From NCBI GenBank assembly GCA_004011035.1, contig CP025734.1, positions 3,184,001 to 3,248,000 of the forward strand: a stretch of DNA of 64,000 bases. The letters run 5' to 3'. Source of the DNA: Bdellovibrio sp. qaytius. Lineage in GTDB: Bacteria; Bdellovibrionota; Bdellovibrionia; Bdellovibrionales; Bdellovibrionaceae. The translations under genes and the position numbers were made by a program. Position 1 is the stretch's first letter. Every line of letters starts with the position of its first letter. This document shows, in pieces, positions 1-11,640 of the stretch. Under the pieces are notes generated by a model that had not been told where the DNA came from, made no database searches, and saw nothing but the letters and a program-made list of their open reading frames with translations.

Positions 1-1
1 A

Positions 2-343
2 CACGGAAGCGAAAAAGTTATTTCTATCGGCAAAGATGCTCCTACGACAAATGCAAGACCATGGCATTTTATCGGATTACAAATTTTATCGCCTGAAGTT
101 TTTTCGATGATTGAACCTGAAAAAGAATTAAATATTTTTTACGATGTACTTATTCACAAATTACCAACACACAAAGTTCAGATCTATCCCGTTGAAATGG
201 ATTGGTATGAATTAGGTAATCTAACAGACTACCAACATGCGAAAGCTGAAATCGCTGCGCAAAAAGATGTAAATCCGATATATAAAAAGCATTTCACTAA
301 GTTAAATGCTTTGCCGCAATCAAAGCTCGGTGATTTGGCCTAA
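2..343 (+). CDS. Sugar-1-phosphate nucleotidyltransferase, C-terminal part (MurU-like)
   Basis: The reading frame is open from the first bases of the window, so the gene starts upstream and only about 113 residues are seen. The pattern 'FIGLQILSPEVF ... YPVEMDWYELGNLTDYQHA' is the usual C-terminal part of the GlmU/RmlA/MurU nucleotidyltransferase fold: the strand after the sugar-binding site, then the 'W-x-E/D-x-G' turn and closing helix. The N-terminal signature loop is outside the window. It converges on anmK with a 24-base overlap. Because AnmK makes MurNAc-6-phosphate in muropeptide recycling, a MurU role (MurNAc-1-phosphate uridylyltransferase) is attractive, but a mannose- or glucose-1-phosphate enzyme cannot be excluded from this fragment. 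Confidence 0.7.
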   Translation, partial: HGSEKVISIGKDAPTTNARPWHFIGLQILSPEVFSMIEPEKELNIFYDVLIHKLPTHKVQIYPVEMDWYELGNLTDYQHAKAEIAAQKDVNPIYKKHFTKLNALPQSKLGDLA

Positions 344-1417
344 GACGACTTTTTTCTTAGCTGAAGTCGCTTTAGGTAAATTCGCCGGTATCTTCCACAC
401 ACAACACGCTGCTAACAGCGCAAAAGCTGCGCCTTCGATACTTTGTGTAGGCCAACCATGATCTTCAACAGTGCTGACCTTGATGCTTTCTAATTCTTCG
501 TCGATGCGTTTTACTAAAAATTTATTTTTAGCGCCACCACCACAAAAAACTATTTCATTAGGCTGAGGACTGCAAAACTTCACATACGCTTTTACAATAG
601 ATTGAACGGTAAATTCAGTTAAAGTGGCTACACGATCTTCTAAAGAAAGCTGTGCTAATGATTTTTCAAATTTAGCATAAAATTCTTTGCCGAACTGTTC
701 ACGCCCACAACTTTTTGGTGGCTTCATGGCAAAATAAGGATGGTTTAACATTTCAGCTAACATTTGAATATTTACTTTTCCGCGTGAAGCAAGCTTGCCT
801 TCTTTATCGTATAGCTGTGATGAATGTGTTGAGCGACGAACTTCTTCATCAATCAACATATTGGCAGGGCCTGTATCAAATCCTAATTTTAATTCACCCT
901 TAACGATTAAACTTAAATTACTGATTCCACCTAAATTGTGCAGACTTACTATTTTTTTCTTATCACCAAAAACGGCTTGATGAAAAAATGGAGCGAGTGG
1001 TGCACCTTCTCCGCCGGCTGCGATATCAGCTGAACGAAAATTTGAAACGATTTTTTTACCTGAAGTTAAAGCTAAGTAACTAGGTTCGCCAATTTGAGTT
1101 GTGGCCACTTTACCTTGATGAAATACCGTCTGACCATGAAGACCGATAAGATCAACCATCTTAAGCGCCTTAGGCAATTGTTTAAAGCAATCGGCATAGA
1201 AGCGGCCTAATTCATGATTAAGCAGCGATAGCTCTGCCACATTCATTTCATGCTGTGCAGCCCGTAGCAGCTTCTTCTTAAGCATGCTTGGAAACGTGAA
1301 TGATTCCATTCCTAGATATTCACATTGTAATCGTGTTTTATTAATTTTGATTTTTACGAAATCAACACCATCAAGGCTGGTGCCACTCATGATACCTAAA
1401 ACTTTTAAGATCGCCAC
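320..1417 (-). CDS. anmK: Anhydro-N-acetylmuramic acid kinase AnmK
   Basis: AnmK phosphorylates and hydrolyses 1,6-anhydro-MurNAc, released by lytic transglycosylases, to MurNAc-6-phosphate in the cytoplasm. The N-terminus 'LGIMSGTSLDGVDF' is the family signature, followed by 'HGQTVFHQ', 'GEPSYLA', 'NLGGISNLSL', 'FDTGPANMLID' and 'FCGGGAKN', which form the ATPase-type nucleotide and sugar sites. The 365 residues match family length. The start is a GTG preceded by GGAG. The 3' end overlaps the convergent nucleotidyltransferase gene by 24 bases. The leader of the convergent pair gives no obvious terminator. Confident call. Confidence 0.96.
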   Translation of the reverse strand: MAILKVLGIMSGTSLDGVDFVKIKINKTRLQCEYLGMESFTFPSMLKKKLLRAAQHEMNVAELSLLNHELGRFYADCFKQLPKALKMVDLIGLHGQTVFHQGKVATTQIGEPSYLALTSGKKIVSNFRSADIAAGGEGAPLAPFFHQAVFGDKKKIVSLHNLGGISNLSLIVKGELKLGFDTGPANMLIDEEVRRSTHSSQLYDKEGKLASRGKVNIQMLAEMLNHPYFAMKPPKSCGREQFGKEFYAKFEKSLAQLSLEDRVATLTEFTVQSIVKAYVKFCSPQPNEIVFCGGGAKNKFLVKRIDEELESIKVSTVEDHGWPTQSIEGAAFALLAACCVWKIPANLPKATSAKKKVVLGQITEL

Positions 1418-1501
1418 ACTTACTCCGTAGGGCTTTGCCCTTAGATAATTATGACGATCTTAAAGAAATTTGACAAAATAATTTGTCGAATCTAGATCTA
1501 A

Positions 1502-2974
1502 CTATTTAAGGTCTTGCGCAATGAACGAGTCTTGTTCACTTTTTAGTTTATAGCGGCGATTCATCATTAAAAAGATATCATCACCAGCAACACCAATCAG
1601 TTCGCCATTAAATTCTTTAGCTAGACCTTCAGATGATGGCTTACGATCTTCATCAAATTTTTTGCCATTTTTTTTGTCTGCACCTAAATCATCACCATAT
1701 TTTTTATCAGAGTTTTGACCTCTGTTTACATCAACGACTGATGTTGCACCATCAGCACCACCCAAAGCACCACTGATTCCGGTGCCATCTTTTTTACCGG
1801 ATTTTGCATCAGAAGAAAGACCTGCTAAACCACCTGAAGCTTGAGCTAATGAATCCATCACGCCCTTAGCAGCAGATGCCGAAAGACCTGCAGCCATCAA
1901 TGCATTTGCGTCTTTGAAATCGCCATCTTTAAAAACTTTGCCGTTTTTCATTTGGACGCTGCCATCAGATAATAGCTTATACTGATCATCCATGTTTTTG
2001 CCCGAAGCAAAACCACTTGTTTTTAAAGCGTCTTTTACATTAGGTGCCGAAGCAGTTACGCCTGGCAATTGCTTACACTCTTCTGAACCCTCGGGTAAAC
2101 ATTTACCAGTGACTGGATCATAAGAAATTGTTGTTGAACCAGTACCACTTCCATTTACTGAAGGGGGCGGAGCACAGCTTGAAGCTTGAGAAGAAAGTTG
2201 ATTTAACGATTCACACGCATTTTGCGCTGAAGCCGCATGCTCGCCCGCTTGTTTTTTAGCTTTTGAACTTAATAAGAACATCGCTGCAGCAAGTGCAAAA
2301 TAACCTGGAGCCGCCGGACAACATCCATAAGGGCATGAAGAAGCACAAGCTGTACCTTTCATTAAAGCGGCGATACCTAGTGCCTTTGTGATTGCCGAAG
2401 TTTTATCGTAACTCTTTTTACCTTGATCATTTTTATCTTTGATTTCAGCTAATGTTGCAGTGGCTGTTTTATTTTTTTGATCTTCAATGGCTTTTAATTC
2501 TGCCGCGTTCTGTAAATCGCCGTGAGCTGACCCCGTTATATTATAAACCTGTAAGTCTTTTTGATACTGTGCATTTTGAGCATTGTAATTATTTTGGCAG
2601 GTTTGAAATTCAGTCGAGTGAACATTTGTAATGCTGCCACAAGTATAAAGCGGAGCTTTTGGTGCCAGCGTTTGCGTACCGTCACCAGTAGTTATGCGAG
2701 CAGCATCGTTTTTAATTACAGCAACATTAGCGCGAGCATTCGCACGATTGTTGTTTTCAGCGACACAGGCCGGGTCATCCACCATCGGGCGCTGACCACC
2801 GCTATCAGAGTTCCAGTTGGGTGCTGGCACTTTTTGACAGACTAAGGGTTGCATACTCGCATCGGATGTCATTTCATTCGACGTTTGTTGAGTGAAAGTT
2901 TGGGCCACCGCGATATGTGTTTGAAATAAAATCGCCGCTAATAATATTTTTGCGAAGCTTGAATTTCGTTTCAT
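1502..2974 (-). CDS. Exported protein of unknown function, Cys-containing
   Basis: No family recognised. It has a clear signal peptide (about residues 1-24, ending AVAQ). A Lys/Glu-rich helical stretch follows, then a short Cys cluster 'CASSCPYGCCPAAPGY' that runs into a hydrophobic segment 'FALAAAMFLLSSKAKK'. The second half is rich in Gly, Ser, Lys and Asp (low complexity), with a more ordered C-terminus 'GDDIFLMMNRRYKLK'. Start ATG is preceded by GGGGGA. It lies 20 bases downstream of another exported low-complexity protein and downstream of a TadG-like gene on the same strand, so the three probably form one transcription unit. A role at the cell surface or in pilus-linked export is inference only. 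Confidence 0.85.
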   Translation of the reverse strand: MKRNSSFAKILLAAILFQTHIAVAQTFTQQTSNEMTSDASMQPLVCQKVPAPNWNSDSGGQRPMVDDPACVAENNNRANARANVAVIKNDAARITTGDGTQTLAPKAPLYTCGSITNVHSTEFQTCQNNYNAQNAQYQKDLQVYNITGSAHGDLQNAAELKAIEDQKNKTATATLAEIKDKNDQGKKSYDKTSAITKALGIAALMKGTACASSCPYGCCPAAPGYFALAAAMFLLSSKAKKQAGEHAASAQNACESLNQLSSQASSCAPPPSVNGSGTGSTTISYDPVTGKCLPEGSEECKQLPGVTASAPNVKDALKTSGFASGKNMDDQYKLLSDGSVQMKNGKVFKDGDFKDANALMAAGLSASAAKGVMDSLAQASGGLAGLSSDAKSGKKDGTGISGALGGADGATSVVDVNRGQNSDKKYGDDLGADKKNGKKFDEDRKPSSEGLAKEFNGELIGVAGDDIFLMMNRRYKLKSEQDSFIAQDLK

Positions 2975-2994
2975 GTGTATCCCCCGATACCCTA

Positions 2995-5382
<2,388 letters not shown>

Positions 5383-5505
5383 AGTTCCCCCTGACTAGTC
5401 TTACTATCGGTACAAAAGTCCTGAAACTTGAATTTCTTGTCGACAGTTTTATCACCATGATCCAGTTGGTTAATACCGTCTTATTTTGAGAATTTTAAAA
5501 TAGGG

Positions 5506-7977
5506 CTATTGAAATTGAAGAAATTCTTCAGGCACTGGATTTTTAATCTGACCTGTTGTTCCCGGGCCACCCAGGTTATCAAAGGTTTTACCTGGGCGTA
5601 ATAATTCGCTAGAAATTAATTTTACTGAATACCCTGTGCGTCCGCCTGTGACACAGTTTCCTGGCACTGGAGGCAGCTCTTTGTCAATTTCATAAGGAGC
5701 TGTAAAATTATCTGTCCATGGATTCATCGCAGGATTTTTATCGCACGTGCCGAATAACATACTGAATTTTCCGCCACCTGTTTCAGGCCCTGGAAAAGTG
5801 CTATACCCAACACTTGATAAATTTAAAAATGTCCAACCGGTTAATATCGATGATTGTTTTGATGCTAAAACATCAAGACCAAATCTCATCGCCGGATTTG
5901 CATTTCCGTTTAAGCCAACTATATCTGCAGCAGCTTCTTTAAATAAATCATGTGTGACTTGAATTTGATGACGAACATCAAAATTAACTGGAATTCCTGG
6001 AATCTGTGAACCACGGCGATGTCCGAAGTCTAAAGGAAGAGCAGGTGCTTGTGAAATACCAGTAACTCCGGCAATTTTTGCAATAATGTCAGGCTTAAGT
6101 TTATCTGCATAGTTCGAAAAATAATCTGGCTCAATCGAATAATAAGTCGCATCAAATTGATTGGGCGAAACTACTGAGATTTCAATATCACGCATGTAAG
6201 TATTTTTTGGATTCGAAGCTCCGTCTTGACGATCAACTGCTAAAGGATCCCAAGTAGGATCACGAACATCACCGGCTAAGTGAAACCAATCAGCGTACTT
6301 TGGCCAACGTTTTGGTTTTTGAAATTCATTCGCTCTTGGTTCAATAATTTTATCTGATGATGAAGGTGAGTTACCTTTACCATATTTATTTGCCAACATA
6401 TTGTGGTAAAGAGCTACGATATCCGTATTAGCTAAACCTGCTTTATTCGATGGGTCTGAAGACGCTGAGCCATTTGAAAATGTATCACCCACATGAGTTG
6501 AATAGTTAAAGAAGAAATCACGAGATTCTTTCAGCGTAGGAACGGCCGGTAATCCACTGATATTGCGACGAGGTAAATTCATGTCGGTGCGGTTTTCCCA
6601 ATCGGCGCGGCCTTTGTTGTCGTCAGTGCCTGAATCCCAATTTTTAAAATACCAAGGCCCAATGGTGCCGCCGAACGGTTTAGCAAAAGAGACCGCATGT
6701 AATTTAATTTTAGCTAAAGGTAAAAAAGGAATTTTTGGTTCACTTGTTGCTTTTACTCCGTAGTAAACTTGAATCCACGGATTTTTTTCATAACCAATTG
6801 TATTTGATTGATCGTTATTTAAACGAAACAAATCTTGAATAGAAGTAACGCCAGCGCCATCTAAAATTTGTGGCAAATCGGCTAATATATTTGGATCAAG
6901 TTCGCTGCTGCCACCTTGATAAAGTGATTTTACGCTCGTTGATGATTTCGCTGAATAATCACAATCAACTAAGAAAAATAATAAACGCTGAAAAGTAATT
7001 TCTTTTAACATGGCTTCGGCAAAACTTGTTCCGCCGCCAAAACTTTTCACTCCGTTAAGTGTTGAGATATTCGAATCGGCCATTGAAGTTAAATTAGCTT
7101 CAGTTAAGTTGTTCTTTAAAGTGTTTTGCACACCTTTTAAAATATTATTACCCTCAATATCTAACATTTGGTCTTCACGTAATCCCAAATTTTTATTCAT
7201 CATGTAAATAAATGCGCGGCGATTTTGCGTGTCTTTAATATAGTTACCGTAATACAAAGCTAACATTTGTGTGCTTATCGGCCCTAAAGATCGACACACA
7301 TCTTTTAAAATTCCGTTGGCTTTATTAATCGCTGCCTGAACTGAATTACCAAAATTATTTCCGAAAATAGCAGCTGTTCCTACGGATTTAATCTCGCTAA
7401 TCTCAAAGGCGCCCATGCTTTCAATCGTTTTGCAGTCCATTTTGCAGTAGGTTTCTGTTTGACCCGTCGGAGCAGAAATCCAATCACCAAAACCATTATG
7501 CCCCATACACATAAATGGAACATCTGTGATTGTTAGACCTTGAGAGTTTGGCCCGGCCCCATTACATGAAAAATCGCGTGAAGCTGAATTGTACCTTGGC
7601 CGCAACTGGGCCGCATTCGGCCACGACACCGGAAATTGAATCGGAACAACTGAACCTCTATTGTTTTGTTCGATACCAAATGTTCCGAGTACGCGGTAAC
7701 GCCAGGCCATTAATTTCCAGGCTTGGCGAATTTGAAAATTTACGTGCGCCATCACATTCATAATTTCAGCTTGTTTCATAGCGCCGTAATAGGCCGCAAG
7801 ATCAGTTGATTGCTGTAAATTAATTTTGTGATGAACAACAAGGCCCACATTTACTAACATCGCAAAAAACACAAAAATCACTTGAAATATTAACGCCACA
7901 AAAATGCCGACTTGGCCTTTTTGATTTCGCATTGTTAATACGAAGCGTTTTTTGTGTTTTTGTTGTGCATGATTCAT
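5506..7977 (-). CDS. TadG-like pilus-assembly / exported protein
   Basis: The N-terminus 'MRNQKGQVGIFVALIFQVIFVFFAMLVNVG' followed by 'INLQQSTDLAAYYGAMKQA' is typical of TadE/TadG-like Flp pilus proteins: a polar stretch with GQ, one membrane helix, then the 'lQ.atDaAA' pattern. The remaining roughly 750 residues are a large extracytoplasmic domain with no recognised fold. The annotated start gives 15 extra residues before MRNQKG; the internal ATG near 7932 is an alternative, and neither has a strong ribosome-binding site. It appears to head a unit with the two exported proteins downstream. Much longer than typical TadG (about 400-600 residues). Family call fair, function inferred. Confidence 0.75.
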   Translation of the reverse strand: MNHAQQKHKKRFVLTMRNQKGQVGIFVALIFQVIFVFFAMLVNVGLVVHHKINLQQSTDLAAYYGAMKQAEIMNVMAHVNFQIRQAWKLMAWRYRVLGTFGIEQNNRGSVVPIQFPVSWPNAAQLRPRYNSASRDFSCNGAGPNSQGLTITDVPFMCMGHNGFGDWISAPTGQTETYCKMDCKTIESMGAFEISEIKSVGTAAIFGNNFGNSVQAAINKANGILKDVCRSLGPISTQMLALYYGNYIKDTQNRRAFIYMMNKNLGLREDQMLDIEGNNILKGVQNTLKNNLTEANLTSMADSNISTLNGVKSFGGGTSFAEAMLKEITFQRLLFFLVDCDYSAKSSTSVKSLYQGGSSELDPNILADLPQILDGAGVTSIQDLFRLNNDQSNTIGYEKNPWIQVYYGVKATSEPKIPFLPLAKIKLHAVSFAKPFGGTIGPWYFKNWDSGTDDNKGRADWENRTDMNLPRRNISGLPAVPTLKESRDFFFNYSTHVGDTFSNGSASSDPSNKAGLANTDIVALYHNMLANKYGKGNSPSSSDKIIEPRANEFQKPKRWPKYADWFHLAGDVRDPTWDPLAVDRQDGASNPKNTYMRDIEISVVSPNQFDATYYSIEPDYFSNYADKLKPDIIAKIAGVTGISQAPALPLDFGHRRGSQIPGIPVNFDVRHQIQVTHDLFKEAAADIVGLNGNANPAMRFGLDVLASKQSSILTGWTFLNLSSVGYSTFPGPETGGGKFSMLFGTCDKNPAMNPWTDNFTAPYEIDKELPPVPGNCVTGGRTGYSVKLISSELLRPGKTFDNLGGPGTTGQIKNPVPEEFLQFQ

Positions 7978-8126
7978 GAACTAAAATCGTATCTGGTTTT
8001 TACTGGCGCGTCCAGTCCAGACCAAGGTCATAAAATTGCAACAAGGCTGATAGCGAGATGATGTCAATAATGAGACAATCGTTTAGATTAGAGAGACGTT
8101 TTTCTACAAGAAAGGTTCCAATTCCT

Positions 8127-8891
8127 ATGTTTATGCGCACACTTTTAGTTATATTTGTTCAAATTGCATTATTGAATTTTGCACAGGCCGAAGTTTTATT
8201 CGAAGGTTACTACAAAGTAACTCAATTTAAAAAACACGTTGGTTTTTTTATTTTACGCAATGAAATCGATGCCAAGACTAAACATTTCAAAACAACATCG
8301 TTTATGCGTTTAGGTAAAAATGGTTTTAACATGACTGAATCGCTGAATGCGGTTTCAACTACTGATTTTGCTCCTGTAAGCTATTCTTATTTAGCAACTG
8401 ACGGAGCTAAAAGTAAAACAATCGATGTGACATTCAAGGGCGATACAATGTCTGGTTTAGTTTTAGATAATGGCGAAAAAGCAAAAATTTCTAAAAAAAT
8501 TCCGAAGGGTACTTTTTTATCGAGCTCGCTTTATTACATGATGCTTAATAGCAAAGATGGATTAAAAACAGGTACAAAGTTTGAATTCACAGCTGTGGCT
8601 GAAGAATTAGGTGATGTGACTAAAGGCACTTCAAGCATCGAGAAAAAAATGGTTTCTCGAGGCATAATGCAACTCTTAAAGGCCAACAACTCGTTTGCCG
8701 GTATGGAGTATGAGAATTACATCACCAACCAAGGACAAAACATTTCTGCATTAACGCCAGCAACAGGTATTGAAACAGAATTGATGAAAAATTCTGAAGA
8801 AGCCGTGCAAGGAATTAAAGTTTCTGCTGGCACTTTAGAAAAAGTTTTTGGTAACATACCTAAAGGTAAAACTAACGTTTTAAACAACTAA
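8127..8891 (+). CDS. Secreted protein, possibly DUF3108-like
   Basis: The start at 8127 is chosen over in-frame ATGs at 8058/8061 because it places a normal signal peptide at the N-terminus (MFMRTLLVIFVQIALLNFAQA) with AAAGG upstream. The mature protein of about 230 residues looks beta-rich ('FEGYYKVTQFKKHVGFFILRN', 'TTSFMRLGKNG'), resembling periplasmic DUF3108 or lipoprotein-carrier-like beta barrels, but I do not recognise it firmly. It ends ten bases before nagZ and is probably co-transcribed with it. The divergent neighbour is the TadG-like gene. Confidence 0.8.
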   Translation: MFMRTLLVIFVQIALLNFAQAEVLFEGYYKVTQFKKHVGFFILRNEIDAKTKHFKTTSFMRLGKNGFNMTESLNAVSTTDFAPVSYSYLATDGAKSKTIDVTFKGDTMSGLVLDNGEKAKISKKIPKGTFLSSSLYYMMLNSKDGLKTGTKFEFTAVAEELGDVTKGTSSIEKKMVSRGIMQLLKANNSFAGMEYENYITNQGQNISALTPATGIETELMKNSEEAVQGIKVSAGTLEKVFGNIPKGKTNVLNN

Positions 8892-8901
8892 GGCGACACA
8901 C

Positions 8902-10032
8902 ATGAAATTAAATGAACTTATCGGCCAACACATGTTGATTGGCGTTTCTGGATTAACTCTAACTGAATCTGAAAAAAGATTTATCGTAGAAAATAATATT
9001 TCTGGTGTGGTTTTATTCGGTCGCAATGTTTCAACTCCTGAACAAATTCGTGATCTTTGCGCAGAAATCCAATCTTTACGCCACAAAATGGCTTCTAAAG
9101 CTCCGCTGTTTATCGGTATTGATATGGAAGGTGGCCGCGTACATAGATTAAAACCGCCATTCACGCAATGGCCGCCACTTAAAACAGTTGGCGATTTAGA
9201 TGCTCCGACTGTTGGATTTCATTTCGCTCATCGCATGGGTTTAGAAATGATGGCAGTGGGTATTAATTTAGATTTCGCACCTTGCGTAGATGTATTTACA
9301 AATCCAGCCAACACAGTGATCGGTGATCGCGCTGTAAGTTCTGATCCGCATCAAGTTGAAAAAATGGCTTCAGGTTTAGTTCGTGGTTATATCAAATCAG
9401 GTATTTTATCTTGCGCGAAACATTTTCCAGGTCACGGTCATACAATTATTGATTCACACGAAGAATTACCAGTTGAAGAAGCTGATCTTAAACGTCTAAA
9501 TGAGGTTGAATTAGTTCCGTTCAAAAAAGCCTTACGTAGCCGCGTTGATATGGTTATGACAGGACACATCTTATTTAAAAATGTAGATAAAGATTGGCCA
9601 GTGACTTTATCTGAAATCTTTCTTAAAAAAATGTTACGTGATGAATTAAAATATAAAGGTTTAGTGATCACTGATGATTTAGATATGAAAGCCATGGCTA
9701 AACATTACGATAAAGGTTTTATTCCTGTTCGTTCATTGCAAGCCGGAGCTGATTTATTACTTTACTGTAACGAACCAGAATCTCCTCCAGTGGCGATTGA
9801 AACGATCATGTCGGCAGTGGCTCAAGGCCAACATTCAAAAGCCGAACTTGAATACACTCTTAAACGCGTTCTAGATGTGAAAAAAATAAAAATGCTAAAC
9901 CCAGATCCACGCCCCATTGCAGAGGCTATGGAAATCGTGGGTCACCCAGATCACCAATACCTAGCAGACTGTTTACGCAAACAAGTTATGCCTGAAGGGT
10001 TAGTCGACTCTGGTCATGACGCCGAAGTTTAG
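8902..10032 (+). CDS. nagZ: Beta-N-acetylhexosaminidase NagZ (GH3)
   Basis: NagZ removes terminal GlcNAc from GlcNAc-anhydroMurNAc muropeptides in the cytoplasm, upstream of AnmK in peptidoglycan recycling. Seen: 'IDMEGGRVHRL' (about 73-83), 'CAKHFPGHGHT' (171-181) with the flexible-loop histidine in 'DSHEELP' (H186), and the nucleophile region 'VITDDLDMKAM' (about 255-265). Length 376 residues agrees with GH3 NagZ enzymes, which are often 330-380. No signal peptide, as expected for the cytoplasmic enzyme. The secreted gene ten bases upstream probably shares its transcript. Confidence 0.95.
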   Translation: MKLNELIGQHMLIGVSGLTLTESEKRFIVENNISGVVLFGRNVSTPEQIRDLCAEIQSLRHKMASKAPLFIGIDMEGGRVHRLKPPFTQWPPLKTVGDLDAPTVGFHFAHRMGLEMMAVGINLDFAPCVDVFTNPANTVIGDRAVSSDPHQVEKMASGLVRGYIKSGILSCAKHFPGHGHTIIDSHEELPVEEADLKRLNEVELVPFKKALRSRVDMVMTGHILFKNVDKDWPVTLSEIFLKKMLRDELKYKGLVITDDLDMKAMAKHYDKGFIPVRSLQAGADLLLYCNEPESPPVAIETIMSAVAQGQHSKAELEYTLKRVLDVKKIKMLNPDPRPIAEAMEIVGHPDHQYLADCLRKQVMPEGLVDSGHDAEV

Positions 10033-10057
10033 TACACCCTTGTAAAAAATGCCTGAA

Positions 10058-10097
10058 ACGCCAGTTCTAACCAAACTCATTGGTTTAAAACTGGCGT
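10058..10097. repeat. Long inverted repeat between nagZ and the TonB-like gene
   Basis: ACGCCAGTT at 10058-10066 pairs perfectly with AACTGGCGT at 10089-10097, and the inner AACCAA/TTGGTT extends the stem around a five-base loop. There is no T-run after it on the plus strand, so it is not a standard intrinsic terminator. It could be an RNA processing or stability hairpin in the nagZ 3' region or a leader structure for the next gene. Confidence 0.75.
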
Positions 10098-10146
10098 AAG
10101 ACTTGTAATAACACCGTTTGAATTCTTTATTCGCATGGGGTGTTTT

Positions 10147-11358
10147 ATGTCAGGGGTTTACGATTATTATTTCGACGATTCAAGCTATCGTAATCAAAAT
10201 TCTTCAAAATATTTTGGGATGTCGATTGTCATCCATACAGCACTTGCGATTGGCGCGCTGTTCATTACAGTGCCTGTGATGGAAAAATTAAAATCAGAGC
10301 CTATCGTGATTGAACTTGTAGCCCCTCAAGAATTACCACCAATGCCTGTTACACCCATTCAACCTGAAATTGCTAAGGGCGAAGATGTTAGACCAACTCG
10401 TGGTGGTCAAATCGCTCACTCACCAGCCCCATCGGCGCCGTTGAACGCAAAAGATGATGTTATTGTAAAAGGCCCTGCGAAAACTTCTAAAGTCGCTAAA
10501 GCAAAAATGGCGACAGTAAAAACTAAAACATCAGGCGGAGCTGCAAAAATAGCAACCTATGCACCTTCTCGCGCAGGTGTTCCTGAAACATTAGAAGATA
10601 TTCCAGCACCTAAATTAGATTTCGACGGCGTGGCCGCAGAACAACCTGGAAAATTTGGTGATGATGAATATGAAAATGAATTTAAAAATATTGATAACGC
10701 TAACGAAGCTTCTAACCGCGCTGAAAAAGCACGTATGGATAACGAAGCTCGTTTAATCGGTGATCAAAACGATCAATCATTAAAAGCTTTAGAAGATAAA
10801 GTTGCAGCCGATGCTCGTGTGATGAACGATGATCTGATGGCAACACGTACAAAAAACGCATCAGCCATTGCTAGATTAAAAGCTTCTGAAAATGCAGCCG
10901 CAGCAGAACGCGCAATGCGCGAAAAAGCTGAGGCTTTAGCTGCAGCCTCACGCGCACGTGGCACTGGTGATACGGGTGCTGGTCGCGGATCAACAGGTGT
11001 TGATGAATCTGCAAAAGCTGCTGCTGGTGCACCAACGGGAGTACGTTCGATAGATCAACTTCGCCAAATTCCTGGAAATCCAAAACCTAGTTATTCGATG
11101 GAAGAACGTTTGAACCGCCAACAAGGTCGCGTGATCTTTCAAGCGTATGTAACTAAAGAAGGTGGCTTAACTAGCTTTCGCTTATTATCTTCGACAGGTT
11201 ATAAAAATTTAGATGGAAAAACTTTAGGAGCTCTTAAAAAATGGAGATTCTATCCAGGCCAACAAGGTTGGGTTGAGATTCCACAAGTATGGACGTTAAA
11301 AGGTGACGCTGAACAAATGCCAGCAACTTTACGTCGCGCGAATCAATCTTTCAGATAG
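10147..11358 (+). CDS. TonB/TolA-like energy transducer
   Basis: A short cytoplasmic N-terminus precedes one membrane helix ('MSIVIHTALAIGALFITVPVM'), a Pro-rich periplasmic stretch, a long charged Ala/Lys/Glu/Arg helical region (about 180-285) like TolA, and a C-terminal TonB-type domain: 'GRVIFQAYVTKEGGLTSFRL', 'LDGKTLGALKKWRFYPG'. The start at 10147 is preferred to the in-frame ATG at 10135 because the bases TGGGG between them serve as a ribosome-binding site. No exbB/exbD neighbours are present. Which outer-membrane partner it energises cannot be told. It may equally be an AgmX/GltJ-style gliding or envelope protein with a TonB domain. Confidence 0.85.
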   Translation: MSGVYDYYFDDSSYRNQNSSKYFGMSIVIHTALAIGALFITVPVMEKLKSEPIVIELVAPQELPPMPVTPIQPEIAKGEDVRPTRGGQIAHSPAPSAPLNAKDDVIVKGPAKTSKVAKAKMATVKTKTSGGAAKIATYAPSRAGVPETLEDIPAPKLDFDGVAAEQPGKFGDDEYENEFKNIDNANEASNRAEKARMDNEARLIGDQNDQSLKALEDKVAADARVMNDDLMATRTKNASAIARLKASENAAAAERAMREKAEALAAASRARGTGDTGAGRGSTGVDESAKAAAGAPTGVRSIDQLRQIPGNPKPSYSMEERLNRQQGRVIFQAYVTKEGGLTSFRLLSSTGYKNLDGKTLGALKKWRFYPGQQGWVEIPQVWTLKGDAEQMPATLRRANQSFR

Positions 11359-11383
11359 ATTTTAAAATTCAAATTTCACGAAT

Positions 11384-11417
11384 AAAAAAAGCCGAATTAA
11401 ATATTCGGCTTTTTTTT
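11384..11417. terminator. Bidirectional intrinsic terminator
   Basis: GCCGAAT (11391-11397) and ATTCGGC (11403-11409) form a 7-bp stem around TAAAT, flanked by A-run and T-run, so it can terminate both the TonB-like gene and the small basic gene from the other side. Confidence 0.92.
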
Positions 11418-11459
11418 ATTTAAAGTTCTTTTAAAAAACTAACGGAGACTAGTCAGAGA

Positions 11460-11591
11460 CTATTTGTCGCCGAATAATTCTTTTTTAGATTTCGTAGAAC
11501 CTTTAGTCTTAATGCCAGCTTTTCTTTTTTTGCCAGAAGCTGATTTTTTACGTTCACGGATGAACTCAAGTTTTTTTGTTTTAGAAGCCAT
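11460..11591 (-). CDS. Small basic protein, 43 residues
   Basis: An ATG at 11591 with AAGG/TAGGA upstream opens a 43-residue frame rich in Lys and Arg, beginning MASKTKKLEFIRERKK and ending 'TKSKKELFGDK'. The codon pattern and regular ribosome-binding site make it look real although it is short. The composition suggests a nucleic-acid or ribosome-associated protein; I do not recognise a named family. It is bounded by the terminator at 11384 and by an outer-membrane protein gene whose 3' end is 50 bases upstream. Confidence 0.75.
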   Translation of the reverse strand: MASKTKKLEFIRERKKSASGKKRKAGIKTKGSTKSKKELFGDK

Positions 11592-11640
11592 GTAATCCTA
11601 CCTTGTTAATTAAATAAGCAAATTTAGAGAAATAGGATTA

